A stretch of 64,000 nucleotides of DNA, from positions 57,871 to 121,870 of the forward strand of contig JBCCUK010000009.1 of assembly GCA_039196965.1 (NCBI GenBank), in the 5' to 3' direction. Below the pieces are notes generated by a model. That model searched no databases and had not been told where the DNA came from. It saw only the letters and a program-made list of their open reading frames with translations. Position 1 is the stretch's first letter. Every line of letters begins with the position of its first letter. The DNA is from CALLCD01 sp039196965 (lineage in GTDB: Bacteria; Pseudomonadota; Alphaproteobacteria; Caulobacterales; Hyphomonadaceae). The position numbers were made by a program, and so were the translations under genes. Positions 45,511 through 54,002 of the stretch are shown here, one piece after another.

Positions 45511-45861
45511 CTAGTCGCGTGGTTTCCGCTCGCCGCGATCCTTACGCGACAGGACAGGGGAGGGCTCCTCGTCAAGCTCATCCACTTTCACTGTCATATA
45601 GCGCATAACATCGTCGGAAATGCGGTGGCGGCGCTCCAGCTCGTGTAGGGCTGGTGCCGGTCCATCAACGTTCAGCAGGCTGTAATGCCCTTTGCGCACC
45701 TTTTTGATCGGATAGGCGAGGTTGCGCAGACCCCAATATTCTGTCTTGCCAACTTTTGCGCCGTTTTCAGTCAGGAAAGACGTCACATCCTCGACGAAAG
45801 CATCCACCTGCGCAGGTGAGATGTCCGGCCGCGTGATGATCACGTGCTCATAAAATGCCAT
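45511..45861 (-). CDS. rpsF: 30S ribosomal protein S6
   Basis: A 116-residue S6 with the family features MAFYEHVIITRPDISPAQVD and the later YWGLRNLAYPIKKVRKGHYSL. The basic C-terminal tail (SRKDRGERKPRD) is longer than in Escherichia coli. It heads the operon with rpsR and rplI. In many bacteria the S6-S18 complex binds the operon leader to control its own synthesis; a short hairpin lies in this leader at 45930-45943. Confidence 0.97.
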   Translation of the reverse strand: MAFYEHVIITRPDISPAQVDAFVEDVTSFLTENGAKVGKTEYWGLRNLAYPIKKVRKGHYSLLNVDGPAPALHELERRHRISDDVMRYMTVKVDELDEEPSPVLSRKDRGERKPRD

Positions 45862-45929
45862 TAGATTTACATCCCTTTTGGTGCGCGGCGCCTACGGAGC
45901 GGGTACTCTGTAAACGATGGCCCTCCGTT

Positions 45930-45943
45930 CCACACAATTGTGG
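45930..45943 (-). promoter_or_regulatory. Hairpin in the rpsF leader
   Basis: CCACA (45930-45934) and TGTGG (45939-45943) pair around a four-base loop, about 70 bases upstream of rpsF. It could belong to the S6-S18 autoregulatory leader known in several phyla, but I cannot recognise the full conserved motif. The rest of the 276-base gap to the next gene shows nothing I can name. Confidence 0.25.
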
Positions 45944-46137
45944 CGTGGAGACCGCACACCGGTTTCAAGTGGCGGCATAAAGCGGAAAAGAGTCGGGAAT
46001 GCAAGTGCCGAAATGCCGAACAAGCTAAGATGGATGACGTTTCTCGACTGACTTTACTCAAGGTGATCTAGAGCATTATAGGCTCACCGATCTGATTTGT
46101 GCGTCTCCGCAATACCTCGGAAAGAGAAAACCACATC

Positions 46138-46683
46138 ATGAAGCGCGCCATGATCATAGGCCAACCGGGATCGGGCAAGTCCACTCTCGCCCGGAAGCTC
46201 GGCGAGGTGACGGGGCTGCCCGTCGTGCATATCGATCAGATCCTATGGAATCCAGGATGGGTGGAAACGGCTATGGACGAAAAAACGAGGCTTTGCAAAG
46301 CTGTCCATGCTCGTGAGGAGTGGATTTTCGAAGGCGGTCATTCGGTGACATGGCCAGAGCGGCTTGCGCGCTGCGACACGCTGATTTGGCTCGACTTTCC
46401 AGTCCATACTCGTCTCTGGCGGGTTGTTCTGCGTACCCTGAAGTATTTCGGACGAACCCGGCCGGATTTGCCGGATGGTTGCCCGGAACGGTTCAGCTGG
46501 GAGTTCTTTCAGTGGATCTGGGAGACCCGCAATTCCAACCGCGGGATAATCGAAAAGCTAATTGCGACTGCGCAGCCCGATAAGGCGATCATCATCTTGC
46601 GGAGTTTGCCCGCAGTCCATGAGTTTCTGGACCATCTCTCGGCGTCGCAAGAATATCAGCGTTTCTCGCCGTCTGCGCCTTAG
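46138..46683 (+). CDS. P-loop nucleoside kinase-like protein (FlaR-like)
   Basis: A 181-residue protein with an N-terminal Walker A motif (GQPGSGKST at about 8-16) and the adenylate-kinase-like sequence VVHIDQILWNPGWVE that follows, then EEWIFEGGHSVTWPERLARCDTLIWLDFP. This is the pattern of the small ATPase group annotated as FlaR or DNA-topology modulator, whose true role is unknown. There is a possible weak ribosome site before the ATG. It stands alone and shares its TTAG stop with the convergent acetyltransferase gene. Confidence 0.82.
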   Translation: MKRAMIIGQPGSGKSTLARKLGEVTGLPVVHIDQILWNPGWVETAMDEKTRLCKAVHAREEWIFEGGHSVTWPERLARCDTLIWLDFPVHTRLWRVVLRTLKYFGRTRPDLPDGCPERFSWEFFQWIWETRNSNRGIIEKLIATAQPDKAIIILRSLPAVHEFLDHLSASQEYQRFSPSAP

Positions 46684-47201
46684 GGCTCGACTGGAGGCAG
46701 TCCGAACACATCGCGTGTGAGGCCGTCGGGAAACAGCTCTCGCGCAATGACCTTGCCGCCCAGCGACAAAGCGAGGTTTCGGGCGGCGTCATTGTCGTCG
46801 TTCATATGCGTTTCAACCAGCGACCAGCCGAGCTGATTGTAGCCGAACGCGATGGCTGCAATGGACGCTTCTTTGGCGTAGCCCTTCCGCCGGGCGGCCG
46901 GAACGATCCACCAGGTAAGCTCCGATCTTGGATATCCTTCAGGCCACCACAGGCCGCAGCCACCGATCATGATATCGGTATCCTTCTCAACCATTGCCCA
47001 TCTGCCATATCCGCGAAGCGCCCAGTGCCCGATATCCGTTGCAAGCACTCGCCATGCCTTGTCGGCGGGAAGCGGGCCGCCATAGGCAGCTGACGCCTCT
47101 TCGTCCGCAAAGAAATCGCGGTAAACCTCAAAGTCCTCGGCGCAGGGCGGACGCAGTGTCAGGCGTTCTGTCTTTAACGTGGGAATCAATAGGTTCTCCA
47201 T
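46680..47201 (-). CDS. GNAT-family N-acetyltransferase (RimJ/RimL-like)
   Basis: A 173-residue acetyltransferase. The start of the domain (TERLTLRPPCAEDFEVYRDF) and the acetyl-CoA motif around ELTWWIVPAARRKGYAKEAS with the Q/RxxGxG/A pattern (RRKGYA) are clear. It most resembles the RimJ/RimL group that acetylates protein N-termini or small amines, but the substrate is unknown. An open frame extends far upstream over the divergent lipoprotein gene; I use the ATG at 47201, which begins the domain. No good ribosome site is present. Confidence 0.88.
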   Translation of the reverse strand: MENLLIPTLKTERLTLRPPCAEDFEVYRDFFADEEASAAYGGPLPADKAWRVLATDIGHWALRGYGRWAMVEKDTDIMIGGCGLWWPEGYPRSELTWWIVPAARRKGYAKEASIAAIAFGYNQLGWSLVETHMNDDNDAARNLALSLGGKVIARELFPDGLTRDVFGLPPVEP

Positions 47202-47340
47202 TACGACTTTGTATACGCGACTTCCGGCAATTGGCGTCAGTGTCTTGAGAGAATTATTCCGAGCGCCTCTGAGCCAAAATCCCTTGTCCCGCGGGACATC
47301 CGCCATAGCTCCTGCCTCATAACAGAATGAGGCTAGATCC

Positions 47341-47874
47341 ATGATCCGCAAAGTCGCAAAAACTGTGCTTCTCCTCCCGCTTGTCCCCCTTGTGGCAGCC
47401 TGTGCCACGCGACCACCTGTGCCACAGGAGGCTGCGGGTCCTTTCATTATCGAAGAGGCCCTGGCCGGCGAAACCATCGGTCGCGGTAAAATAACGACAA
47501 TCACTGGTGTCGACCGGGGGTTCGAAGCGAAGCTCAACGGCACCTGGGACGGCGAGACCCTGACCCTCGTGGAAGACTTCGTGTTCGACGACGGCGAAAT
47601 CGACCAGAAGACCTGGCGTCTGAAGAAGCTCGCCAATGGCGAGTATGAGGGCACGCGCGAAGATGTCGTCGGCACGGCCCGAGGCTTTCAGGTCGAAAAC
47701 GGCTTTCGCCTTGAGTACATCATGGCGCTGCCAAATGGAAACGGTGGGACGCGCAATGTGAAGTTCCGCGATATCCTTGTGCTCTCCGATGAGGGTAAGG
47801 TCATCAATAATGCGACGATTGGCTATTTCGGGTTCCGTGTCGGCCGGGTCGCGCTGACCATCGGAGAAGCCTGA
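47341..47874 (+). CDS. DUF3833 lipoprotein
   Basis: A 177-residue exported lipoprotein of the DUF3833 family, whose function is not known. Its signal peptide ends in the lipobox VAAC (Cys at about 21). The mature domain contains the family-typical FEAKLNGTWDGETLTLVEDFVFDDGEIDQKTWRLKK, given in parts, and YEGTREDVVGTARGFQVENGFRLEYI. Lipocalin-like beta strands are likely. A ribosome site GAGG is just upstream of the ATG. It is divergent from the acetyltransferase gene. Confidence 0.85.
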   Translation: MIRKVAKTVLLLPLVPLVAACATRPPVPQEAAGPFIIEEALAGETIGRGKITTITGVDRGFEAKLNGTWDGETLTLVEDFVFDDGEIDQKTWRLKKLANGEYEGTREDVVGTARGFQVENGFRLEYIMALPNGNGGTRNVKFRDILVLSDEGKVINNATIGYFGFRVGRVALTIGEA

Positions 47875-47949
47875 TTTCGTCTACATGAGGCGGTTGCCAC
47901 CTTGCGCGGTGCAGCCTAAACGAGCCACCAGCAAGGAGGCGTGGTGGCG

Positions 47950-48909
47950 ATGGCGACTGGGCGTGCATTCATCTTTCCGGGCCAGGGAGCCCAGTCTGTC
48001 GGCATGGGCAAGGCACTTGCGGATGCTTATCCGGCTGCCAAGGCCGTTTTCGATGAGGTGGATGAAGCTCTAGGCGAAAACTTGTCTCGCCTAATTTGGG
48101 AAGGTCCGGAGGAGGACCTGACCCTCACAGCCAACACCCAACCGGCACTTATGGCCGTGAGCGTCGCTGCCATGCGGGCGCTGGAAGCGGAATTTGGTAT
48201 CGGCGTTGATGCGGCTGACTATGTGGCGGGCCACTCCCTTGGTGAGTATTCCGCCCTTGCAGCATCAGGGGCGATCGGAATTGCAGAGACCGCCAAGCTC
48301 CTGCGTATCAGAGGCAATGCCATGCAAGCCGCTGTTGCTCCGGGGGAGGGAGCCATGGCTGCGCTTCTTGGCGCAGATACGGAACAAGCAGAGGCAGCGT
48401 GCGCGGCAGGCATGGCTGAGGCTGGCGGCACTTGCGAGATCGCAAATGACAATGCGCCGGGCCAGCTTGTCCTGTCCGGCAGTGTCGCGGCTATTGAAGC
48501 CGCTTGTATGCACGCAAGGGAGCATGGCGTGAAGAAAGCGGTTCCGCTGTCTGTCAGCGCGCCGTTCCATTGTTCGCTGATGGAAGCCGCTGCGGAAGCG
48601 ATGCGTGTGGCGCTTGCAAAGGCGGAGATCACAGCGCCGAAAGTGCCACTGATCGCCAATGTTACAGCGGCGACCACCAGTGATCCCGAAGCCATTCGCG
48701 CTCAACTTGTTACGCAGGTGACGGGGCGCGTTCGCTGGCGGGAAAGCGTCGAGTTCATGGCGGCAAACGGCATATCCCGGACCGCAGAAGCTGGCGCAGG
48801 GAAAGTGCTCACTGTGATGAACCGCCGTACAGCAAGAGACATAAAAGGCGTCACCCTTGGGACACCGGAAGACCTGCAGGCTTTCGCGGAAAGCCTGCAA
48901 GGCGGATAA
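47950..48909 (+). CDS. fabD: Malonyl-CoA-ACP transacylase FabD
   Basis: A 319-residue enzyme that loads malonyl groups onto acyl carrier protein. The catalytic serine is in AGHSLGEYSAL and the partner histidine in SAPFHCSLM; the N-terminal FIFPGQGAQSVGMGK is also conserved. The AAGGAGG ribosome site is ten bases before the ATG; two in-frame GTG codons upstream are possible starts. It heads the cluster fabD-fabG-acpP-fabF, all on the plus strand. Confidence 0.97.
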   Translation: MATGRAFIFPGQGAQSVGMGKALADAYPAAKAVFDEVDEALGENLSRLIWEGPEEDLTLTANTQPALMAVSVAAMRALEAEFGIGVDAADYVAGHSLGEYSALAASGAIGIAETAKLLRIRGNAMQAAVAPGEGAMAALLGADTEQAEAACAAGMAEAGGTCEIANDNAPGQLVLSGSVAAIEAACMHAREHGVKKAVPLSVSAPFHCSLMEAAAEAMRVALAKAEITAPKVPLIANVTAATTSDPEAIRAQLVTQVTGRVRWRESVEFMAANGISRTAEAGAGKVLTVMNRRTARDIKGVTLGTPEDLQAFAESLQGG

Positions 48910-48921
48910 GGAGAAAGATCA

Positions 48922-49659
48922 ATGTTCGACCTAAGCGGAAAAACGGCCCTTGTTACCGGGGCCTCCGGCGGTATCGGGCGCGACATTGCGACGGCTCTGT
49001 CAGCGGCCGGGGTTAAGGTCGCCCTGTCCGGGACACGCGAAGCCGTGTTGGAGGAGGTTAAGGCTGATTGCGCCAATGAAGCGGCTGTCGTGACCTGTAA
49101 TCTCTCCGACGCCGAGGCCGTGTCAGGGCTTGTTGCCAAAGCCGAAGAGGCGGTCGGTCCCCTCGACATTCTCGTCTCCAATGCCGGGCTTACAAAAGAT
49201 CAGTTGCTCATGCGGATGAAGGATGAGGACTGGGAGACCGTTCTGAACGTCAATCTCGGTGCCTATTTCCGCCTCGCAAAATCCGCTCTGAAGGGCATGA
49301 TGAAACGTCGCCACGGCCGAATCATCGGGATCACATCGGTGGTTGGTGTCACCGGAAATCCGGGTCAGGCGAATTATGCCGCCTCGAAAGCGGGTATGAT
49401 TGGTTTCACGAAATCCCTTGCTGCGGAGATTGCCAGCCGGGGAATCACGGCCAATTGCGTTGCTCCCGGTTTTATCGAATCGCCGATGACGGATGTCCTG
49501 CCGGATGCGCAAAAAGATGCGCTATTAGGGGCTATACCGGCGAAACGGCTCGGACAAGGCAGTGATATCGCTGCCGCTGTGGCCTATCTTGCCTCCGATG
49601 AGGCCGCTTATGTGACGGGCCAAACCCTGCATGTGAATGGCGGCATGGCCATGATCTGA
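48922..49659 (+). CDS. fabG: 3-oxoacyl-ACP reductase FabG
   Basis: A 245-residue SDR that reduces 3-oxoacyl-ACP with NADPH. The cofactor motif TGASGGIG (about 12-19), NAGLTKDQLLMRM, the Ser in ITSVVG and the Tyr-Lys in YAASK are in place, and the C-terminal VTGQTLHVNGGMAMI is a classical FabG ending. The ribosome site AAGGAG is ideal. It lies 12 bases after fabD and 121 bases before acpP. Confidence 0.98.
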   Translation: MFDLSGKTALVTGASGGIGRDIATALSAAGVKVALSGTREAVLEEVKADCANEAAVVTCNLSDAEAVSGLVAKAEEAVGPLDILVSNAGLTKDQLLMRMKDEDWETVLNVNLGAYFRLAKSALKGMMKRRHGRIIGITSVVGVTGNPGQANYAASKAGMIGFTKSLAAEIASRGITANCVAPGFIESPMTDVLPDAQKDALLGAIPAKRLGQGSDIAAAVAYLASDEAAYVTGQTLHVNGGMAMI

Positions 49660-49780
49660 TACAACCATTAGGGGAGTCAGCAGCTTCCGGGCTTGGCGCA
49701 CGGCAAAACTGTGTGCTAACCGCAACACTTCTGGCCTCTAAGGCCACCCATTCAGACATCAACTAAAGAGAAGGTGACTC

Positions 49781-50017
49781 ATGTCTGACGTTCTTGAGCG
49801 TGTTAAAAAAATCGTTGTCGATAATCTCGACGTGGAGGGCGACAAAGTCGTCGAGAGCGCGAGCTTTATCGATGATCTTGGCGCGGACAGCCTCGACCTT
49901 GTTGAGCTGGTCATGGCTTTCGAGGAAGAGTTCGATATCGAAATCCCCGACGATGTGCAGGAGAACATCCGCACGGTTGGTGATGCAGTGGGACACATCA
50001 AGCAACACGTCTCTTAA
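49781..50017 (+). CDS. acpP: Acyl carrier protein
   Basis: A 78-residue ACP. The DSL motif, with Ser37 for the phosphopantetheine arm, is in LGADSLDLVEL. The protein is very acidic and helix-rich, as expected. The gene has GAGAAGGTG as a ribosome site. The 121-base gap from fabG probably holds an extra promoter that boosts its high expression: TTGGCG near 49703 and GCTAAC near 49725 are weak candidate boxes. Confidence 0.98.
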   Translation: MSDVLERVKKIVVDNLDVEGDKVVESASFIDDLGADSLDLVELVMAFEEEFDIEIPDDVQENIRTVGDAVGHIKQHVS

Positions 50018-50029
50018 AAGGGAGCTGCC

Positions 50030-51310
50030 GTGCGCCGCGTCGTTATTACAGGTATTGGGCTTGTCACGCCCCTTGCCGGGAATCGGGAAGCATCCTGGAG
50101 CCGGCTGATCGATGGACAGTCAGGCGCTGGCCCGATCGATGTCTTCGATACCGAGGATATGCCTTGCAAGATTGCCTTTCAGGTGCCGTGGACTTCTGGT
50201 CGCGGCGGCGGTGAGGGCGATCCTGAAGCCTTTGACGCAGACGCTGCCGTTTCCAAAAAAGAGAGACGCCGCATGGACGAGTTCATCGTCTATGCCATGG
50301 GCGCGGCCGATGAAGCTCTGAAGGATGCGGCCTGGGCTCCGGAAACCGATGTGCAACGCCACAGGACTGGCGTTCTGATCGGGTCCGGCATTGGTGGGCT
50401 CCAATCCATCGCCAATTCCACGCTGGATCTTGACCGCGGTGGTCCAAAGAAGGTTAGCCCCTTCTTCATTCCGTCGGCGCTGATCAACCTCGCCTCCGGC
50501 CAGGTTTCCATTAAACATGGCCTCAAAGGGCCTAACCACGCAGTTGTGACGGCCTGTGCTACTGGTGCCCACGCCATTGGCGATTCTGCGCGTATCATCC
50601 GTGATGGAGATGCCGATGTCATGCTGGCGGGCGGCGCTGAAGCCTCGATCTGCCGTCTCGGGATTGCTGGCTTCTGCTCTCTGAAGGCCATGTCGACGAA
50701 GTACAATGACGAGCCAACAAAAGCGTCCCGTCCTTATGATGAGGGGCGCGATGGGTTCGTGATGGGTGACGGTGCCGGGGTTCTCATCCTTGAAGAATAT
50801 GAGCATGCCAAGGCGCGCGGTGCGAAAATCTATGCCGAAGTCGCAGGCTATGGCCTTTCGGGCGATGCGTTCCATATTACGGCCCCTGCCGAGGGAGCCG
50901 AGGGTGGTTACCGCGCCATGAAAATGGCTCTCGAAAATGCCGGTATGGAGCCCTCCGACATCGACTATCTCAACACCCATGGCACTTCGACACCGCTTGG
51001 AGATGAAGGCGAGGTCCGTGCGATTGAGAAGGTCTTCGGCAACGCCGCTTCTGGGCTTTCCTTGTCCGCGACGAAATCGGCCATCGGTCACCTGCTCGGG
51101 GCGGCCGGAGCGGTCGAGGCTGCGTTCTGCGCGCTGGCCATCCGTGATGGTGTCATGCCGCCGACACTCAACCTCGATGATCCGAGCTTTGAGACAGAGA
51201 TCGACCTTATTCCCCACAAAGCGAAACGCGCACCAGTGAAGGCCGCGCTGTCGAACTCTTTCGGATTTGGCGGCACCAACGCCGCACTGATCCTGAAGGC
51301 AGTGGAGTAG
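50030..51310 (+). CDS. fabF: Beta-ketoacyl-ACP synthase II
   Basis: A 426-residue condensing enzyme that elongates acyl-ACP chains. The active-site cysteine is in VTACATGAHAIGDSA, with catalytic histidines in NTHGTSTPLGD and SAIGHLLGAAG, plus the C-terminal NSFGFGGTNA. It starts with GTG; GGAG lies five bases upstream. In alphaproteobacteria mltG usually follows directly, but here the next gene is an unrelated DUF917-like lipoprotein. Confidence 0.98.
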   Translation: MRRVVITGIGLVTPLAGNREASWSRLIDGQSGAGPIDVFDTEDMPCKIAFQVPWTSGRGGGEGDPEAFDADAAVSKKERRRMDEFIVYAMGAADEALKDAAWAPETDVQRHRTGVLIGSGIGGLQSIANSTLDLDRGGPKKVSPFFIPSALINLASGQVSIKHGLKGPNHAVVTACATGAHAIGDSARIIRDGDADVMLAGGAEASICRLGIAGFCSLKAMSTKYNDEPTKASRPYDEGRDGFVMGDGAGVLILEEYEHAKARGAKIYAEVAGYGLSGDAFHITAPAEGAEGGYRAMKMALENAGMEPSDIDYLNTHGTSTPLGDEGEVRAIEKVFGNAASGLSLSATKSAIGHLLGAAGAVEAAFCALAIRDGVMPPTLNLDDPSFETEIDLIPHKAKRAPVKAALSNSFGFGGTNAALILKAVE

Positions 51311-51401
51311 GGTTCCTAAAAGGCTGTCTCCGGTACTTTAGCGGCTCGTTGCAGTCTTTCCTCTTGCATCATTCTCGCCGACGACGTTTCTTGAAACTCG
51401 A

Positions 51402-52619
51402 ATGTTGCAAACAAGACCTTATTCTATCTTCGCCGCGTTCTTGTCGGTGTTGTTCTTGAGCGCCTGCTCAACGGTGTCGGCTCGACCGGAACTGCGAACA
51501 CTAAGTGAGCAGAACCTTATCGACATCCTTGTTGGCTCCTGTATTCAATCGACCCGGAATTGCGATCCAGGCCCCTTCATCGTCGAAGTGCGATCGGCGC
51601 TTGCAGATGGAAAGGTATTTCAAACTATACAGCCGAAAGATGTTCCGGGCGCCAGTATGGTCGTGGCGGTGCAGGGGATTGGTGGCGGTGGCCCTTGGCA
51701 GTATGTGATTGATCGTACAAATGAGCAGGGTTTGCCAACGATCGAAGATCCACGGCGTGGTGTAGTCGAGCTTTTCCAAGACTATACAGGACAAGAGGTG
51801 GCCGCCATCGTCCGTTCAGAAGCGGCTGGTGCGACAGCGACTGCGCTTTTACTTGGAGCGGATATGGGTATCCCGACGCTCGATGGCGGCATTACGGGTC
51901 GTGCGGTTCCCGAAGTCCAGCAGTCGATTCCATGGATTAACGGTATAGCATCCGTGCCAACAGCGATCATCACACCGTGGGGCGATCAGATCATTATCAA
52001 ACATGCTATTGACGAATATCGCGTCGAAGATATCGCCCGGGCCATTGCCGTTGCCAGCGCAGGCGACGCTACCATCACCATGACGCCAATGTCGGGGGCG
52101 CAACTGGAGCAGGGGGTACTTGCAGGCAATCTGTCTGAGGCCGAACTTTATGGCCGAACCGTGCGTGAGGCACGAGAAGCGGGCGAGGATCCTGTAGCTG
52201 CGTTGACTGAGGTGGCTGGCGGATACAAATTGTTTGAAGGTGTTGTTGCTAAATCAGTAGAACGTGGGGAGCGCGGGTTTAACTGGGTTGAAGCCGAGTT
52301 TGAGGGCACTGGCGATTATTCCGGACGGTCCTACAAAGTCTATGTCAAGAATGAGAATATTGTGGGTTGGATCGACGGTAAACTCGATGCAATGGCCCCG
52401 GATTATATTTACAATCTAGATCCGGAGAGTGGAGAGTCGACACTTGGTGTCGGATATGGTGGCTATGTCGTCGGTGAGCGCGTGGCCATGGTCGGCGTCC
52501 CAGCACCAAGGCAGTGGCGCAGCGATAGGGGTGTTGAGCTTATGGGACCAAAGCATTTCGGCTTTGATTTCGACTATGTACCGATTGAAGATCTTCAGGC
52601 GAGCGCAGCTTCAGAATGA
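51402..52619 (+). CDS. DUF917-like protein with lipoprotein signal
   Basis: A 405-residue protein. The first 22 residues are a lipoprotein signal (FLSACST lipobox), so the product should be anchored in the periplasm. The core has the landmarks of DUF917: VRSEAAGATATALLLGADMG, then LDGGITGRAVPEVQQSIP and further TAIITPWGDQIIIKHAIDE, corresponding to the family's GRAxPE block. DUF917 members are normally cytosolic proteins linked with hydantoin or thiohydantoin breakdown, so a secreted lipid-anchored form is unexpected. The gene sits between fabF and rplK, with about 90 and 186 bases of spacer. A catalytic role cannot be stated. Confidence 0.7.
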   Translation: MLQTRPYSIFAAFLSVLFLSACSTVSARPELRTLSEQNLIDILVGSCIQSTRNCDPGPFIVEVRSALADGKVFQTIQPKDVPGASMVVAVQGIGGGGPWQYVIDRTNEQGLPTIEDPRRGVVELFQDYTGQEVAAIVRSEAAGATATALLLGADMGIPTLDGGITGRAVPEVQQSIPWINGIASVPTAIITPWGDQIIIKHAIDEYRVEDIARAIAVASAGDATITMTPMSGAQLEQGVLAGNLSEAELYGRTVREAREAGEDPVAALTEVAGGYKLFEGVVAKSVERGERGFNWVEAEFEGTGDYSGRSYKVYVKNENIVGWIDGKLDAMAPDYIYNLDPESGESTLGVGYGGYVVGERVAMVGVPAPRQWRSDRGVELMGPKHFGFDFDYVPIEDLQASAASE

Positions 52620-52805
52620 TGGGCCTGGGCTAGGCTGTTTCTTTGTTGCCGCGGAAGTCCTCTGCAGCACTTGACCCGTCGCCTATTCTCCCCCATACGC
52701 CGCTCTTCCTTTCGGGAGCGTTGCTTCGGCGCATGACCGCGGGGCCTCTGTTATCAACCGGGCGGATCGAAAGACCACCGTCCACGTCAATGTTGTGAGG
52801 ACAAA

Positions 52806-53234
52806 ATGGCGAAGAAACTGCTGGGGCAGCTGAAGCTCCAGATTCCGGCCGGTCAGGCCAATCCCTCCCCACCTGTTGGTCCGGCGCTCGGTCAGCGCGG
52901 CATCAACATCATGGAATTCTGCAAGGCCTTCAATGCCAAGACCCAAGGCATGGAAGGCGGCGTGAAGGTGCCTGTGGTCATCGACTACTATCAGGACAAG
53001 TCCTTCACTTTCATCGTGAAGTCGCCTCCGGGTTCGGTGCTGCTTCTGAAGGCTGCGAAGCTCAAGAAGGGCTCACAGAAGCCTGGCTATGAGACCGCCG
53101 GTTCGGTGACCATGGCCCAGTGCCGTGAGATCGCTGAGACGAAGATGAATGATCTCAACGCGAACGAGCTCGATGCCGGCGCGAAGATCATTGCAGGTCA
53201 GGCCCGGTCCATGGGTCTGGAAGTGGTGGAGTAG
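52806..53234 (+). CDS. rplK: 50S ribosomal protein L11
   Basis: A 142-residue L11. The N-terminal KLQIPAGQANPSPPVGPALG and the downstream NIMEFCKAFNAKTQG are diagnostic; the C-terminal RNA-binding part ends in the usual KIIAGQARSMGLEV. It binds the GTPase-centre RNA. It starts the rplK-rplA-rplJ-rplL-rpoB-rpoC string. The usual upstream genes secE and nusG are absent; a 186-base spacer separates it from the DUF917-like gene. Confidence 0.98.
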   Translation: MAKKLLGQLKLQIPAGQANPSPPVGPALGQRGINIMEFCKAFNAKTQGMEGGVKVPVVIDYYQDKSFTFIVKSPPGSVLLLKAAKLKKGSQKPGYETAGSVTMAQCREIAETKMNDLNANELDAGAKIIAGQARSMGLEVVE

Positions 53235-53239
53235 AGACA

Positions 53240-53938
53240 ATGGCAAAAGGAAAACGTATCCGAGCCGCTCGCGAAGCGATTGATTTCGATAAGGGATACT
53301 CCGTCGCTGAGGCTGTCAGCCTCGTGAAAAGCAATGCCAAGGCGAAGTTCGACGAGACGATCGAAATGGCGATCAATCTCGGCGTTGATCCGAAATATGC
53401 CGACCAGATGGTGCGCGGCGTTGTAAACTTGCCCTCCGGCACGGGCAAAGACGTGCGCGTGGCGGTGTTCGCTCGCGATGCGAAAGCGGACGAGGCCAAG
53501 GAAGCCGGTGCGGACATTGTCGGCGCAGAGGACCTGATGGAGCAGATCCAGGGCGGCTTTTCTGACTTTGATCGGGTGATCGCAACACCGGACATGATGG
53601 CAGTGGTCGGCCGGCTCGGGAAAATCCTCGGACCCCGTGGCCTGATGCCGAATCCGAAAGTTGGAACGGTTACACCGAATGTCGGCGAAGCGGTGAAGAG
53701 CTCCAAAGGCGGTGCCGTTGAGTTCCGCGTCGAGAAGGCAGGCATCGTCCATGCCGGTGTCGGCAAGGCTAGCTTTTCCGAGGACGCGCTTCAGGCCAAC
53801 GTGAAGGCATTTATCGATGCGCTGGTAAAGGCGAAACCATCCGGCGCGAAGGGCACTTACTTCAAGAAAATCGCCCTTTCTTCCACGATGGGTCCTGGCG
53901 TTGTAATTGATGCCACGGAGGCTCTTGCGGAAGCATAG
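53240..53938 (+). CDS. rplA: 50S ribosomal protein L1
   Basis: A 232-residue L1, the mobile stalk protein. Residues such as KFDETIEMAINLGVDPKYAD, then LGPRGLMPNPKVGTVT and YFKKIALSSTMGPGV confirm it. It follows rplK by five bases. In other bacteria L1 represses translation of this operon by binding the mRNA; the leader before rplK would be the site, though I could not identify it with confidence. Confidence 0.98.
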   Translation: MAKGKRIRAAREAIDFDKGYSVAEAVSLVKSNAKAKFDETIEMAINLGVDPKYADQMVRGVVNLPSGTGKDVRVAVFARDAKADEAKEAGADIVGAEDLMEQIQGGFSDFDRVIATPDMMAVVGRLGKILGPRGLMPNPKVGTVTPNVGEAVKSSKGGAVEFRVEKAGIVHAGVGKASFSEDALQANVKAFIDALVKAKPSGAKGTYFKKIALSSTMGPGVVIDATEALAEA

Positions 53939-53963
53939 CAAAGGCGCTACATAGCGCGGCTTG

Positions 53964-54002
53964 CGGGAGCATCAGAATTTCGATTCGGGTGACTCCCGTT
54001 TT
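53964..54002 (+). terminator. Possible attenuator between rplA and rplJ
   Basis: CGGGAG (53964-53969) can pair with CTCCCG (53993-53998), followed by a short T run. The loop of about 23 bases contains a further small pairing. This lies 25 bases after rplA. It could reduce read-through into rplJL-rpoBC, but the hairpin is not strong enough to be certain. Confidence 0.35.

Noticed and set aside
47202..47675. N-terminal extension of the acetyltransferase frame
   Set aside because: It covers the divergent DUF3833 lipoprotein gene, has low-complexity Ser/Arg/Pro content, and the acetyltransferase domain begins at the ATG at 47201.
50120..51217. Open frame of 365 codons on the minus strand
   Set aside because: Antisense to fabF, with no recognisable domain.
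52620..52805. secE, nusG or tRNA-Trp upstream of rplK
   Set aside because: The 186-base spacer has no open frame of that kind and no cloverleaf; only weak hairpins are seen.
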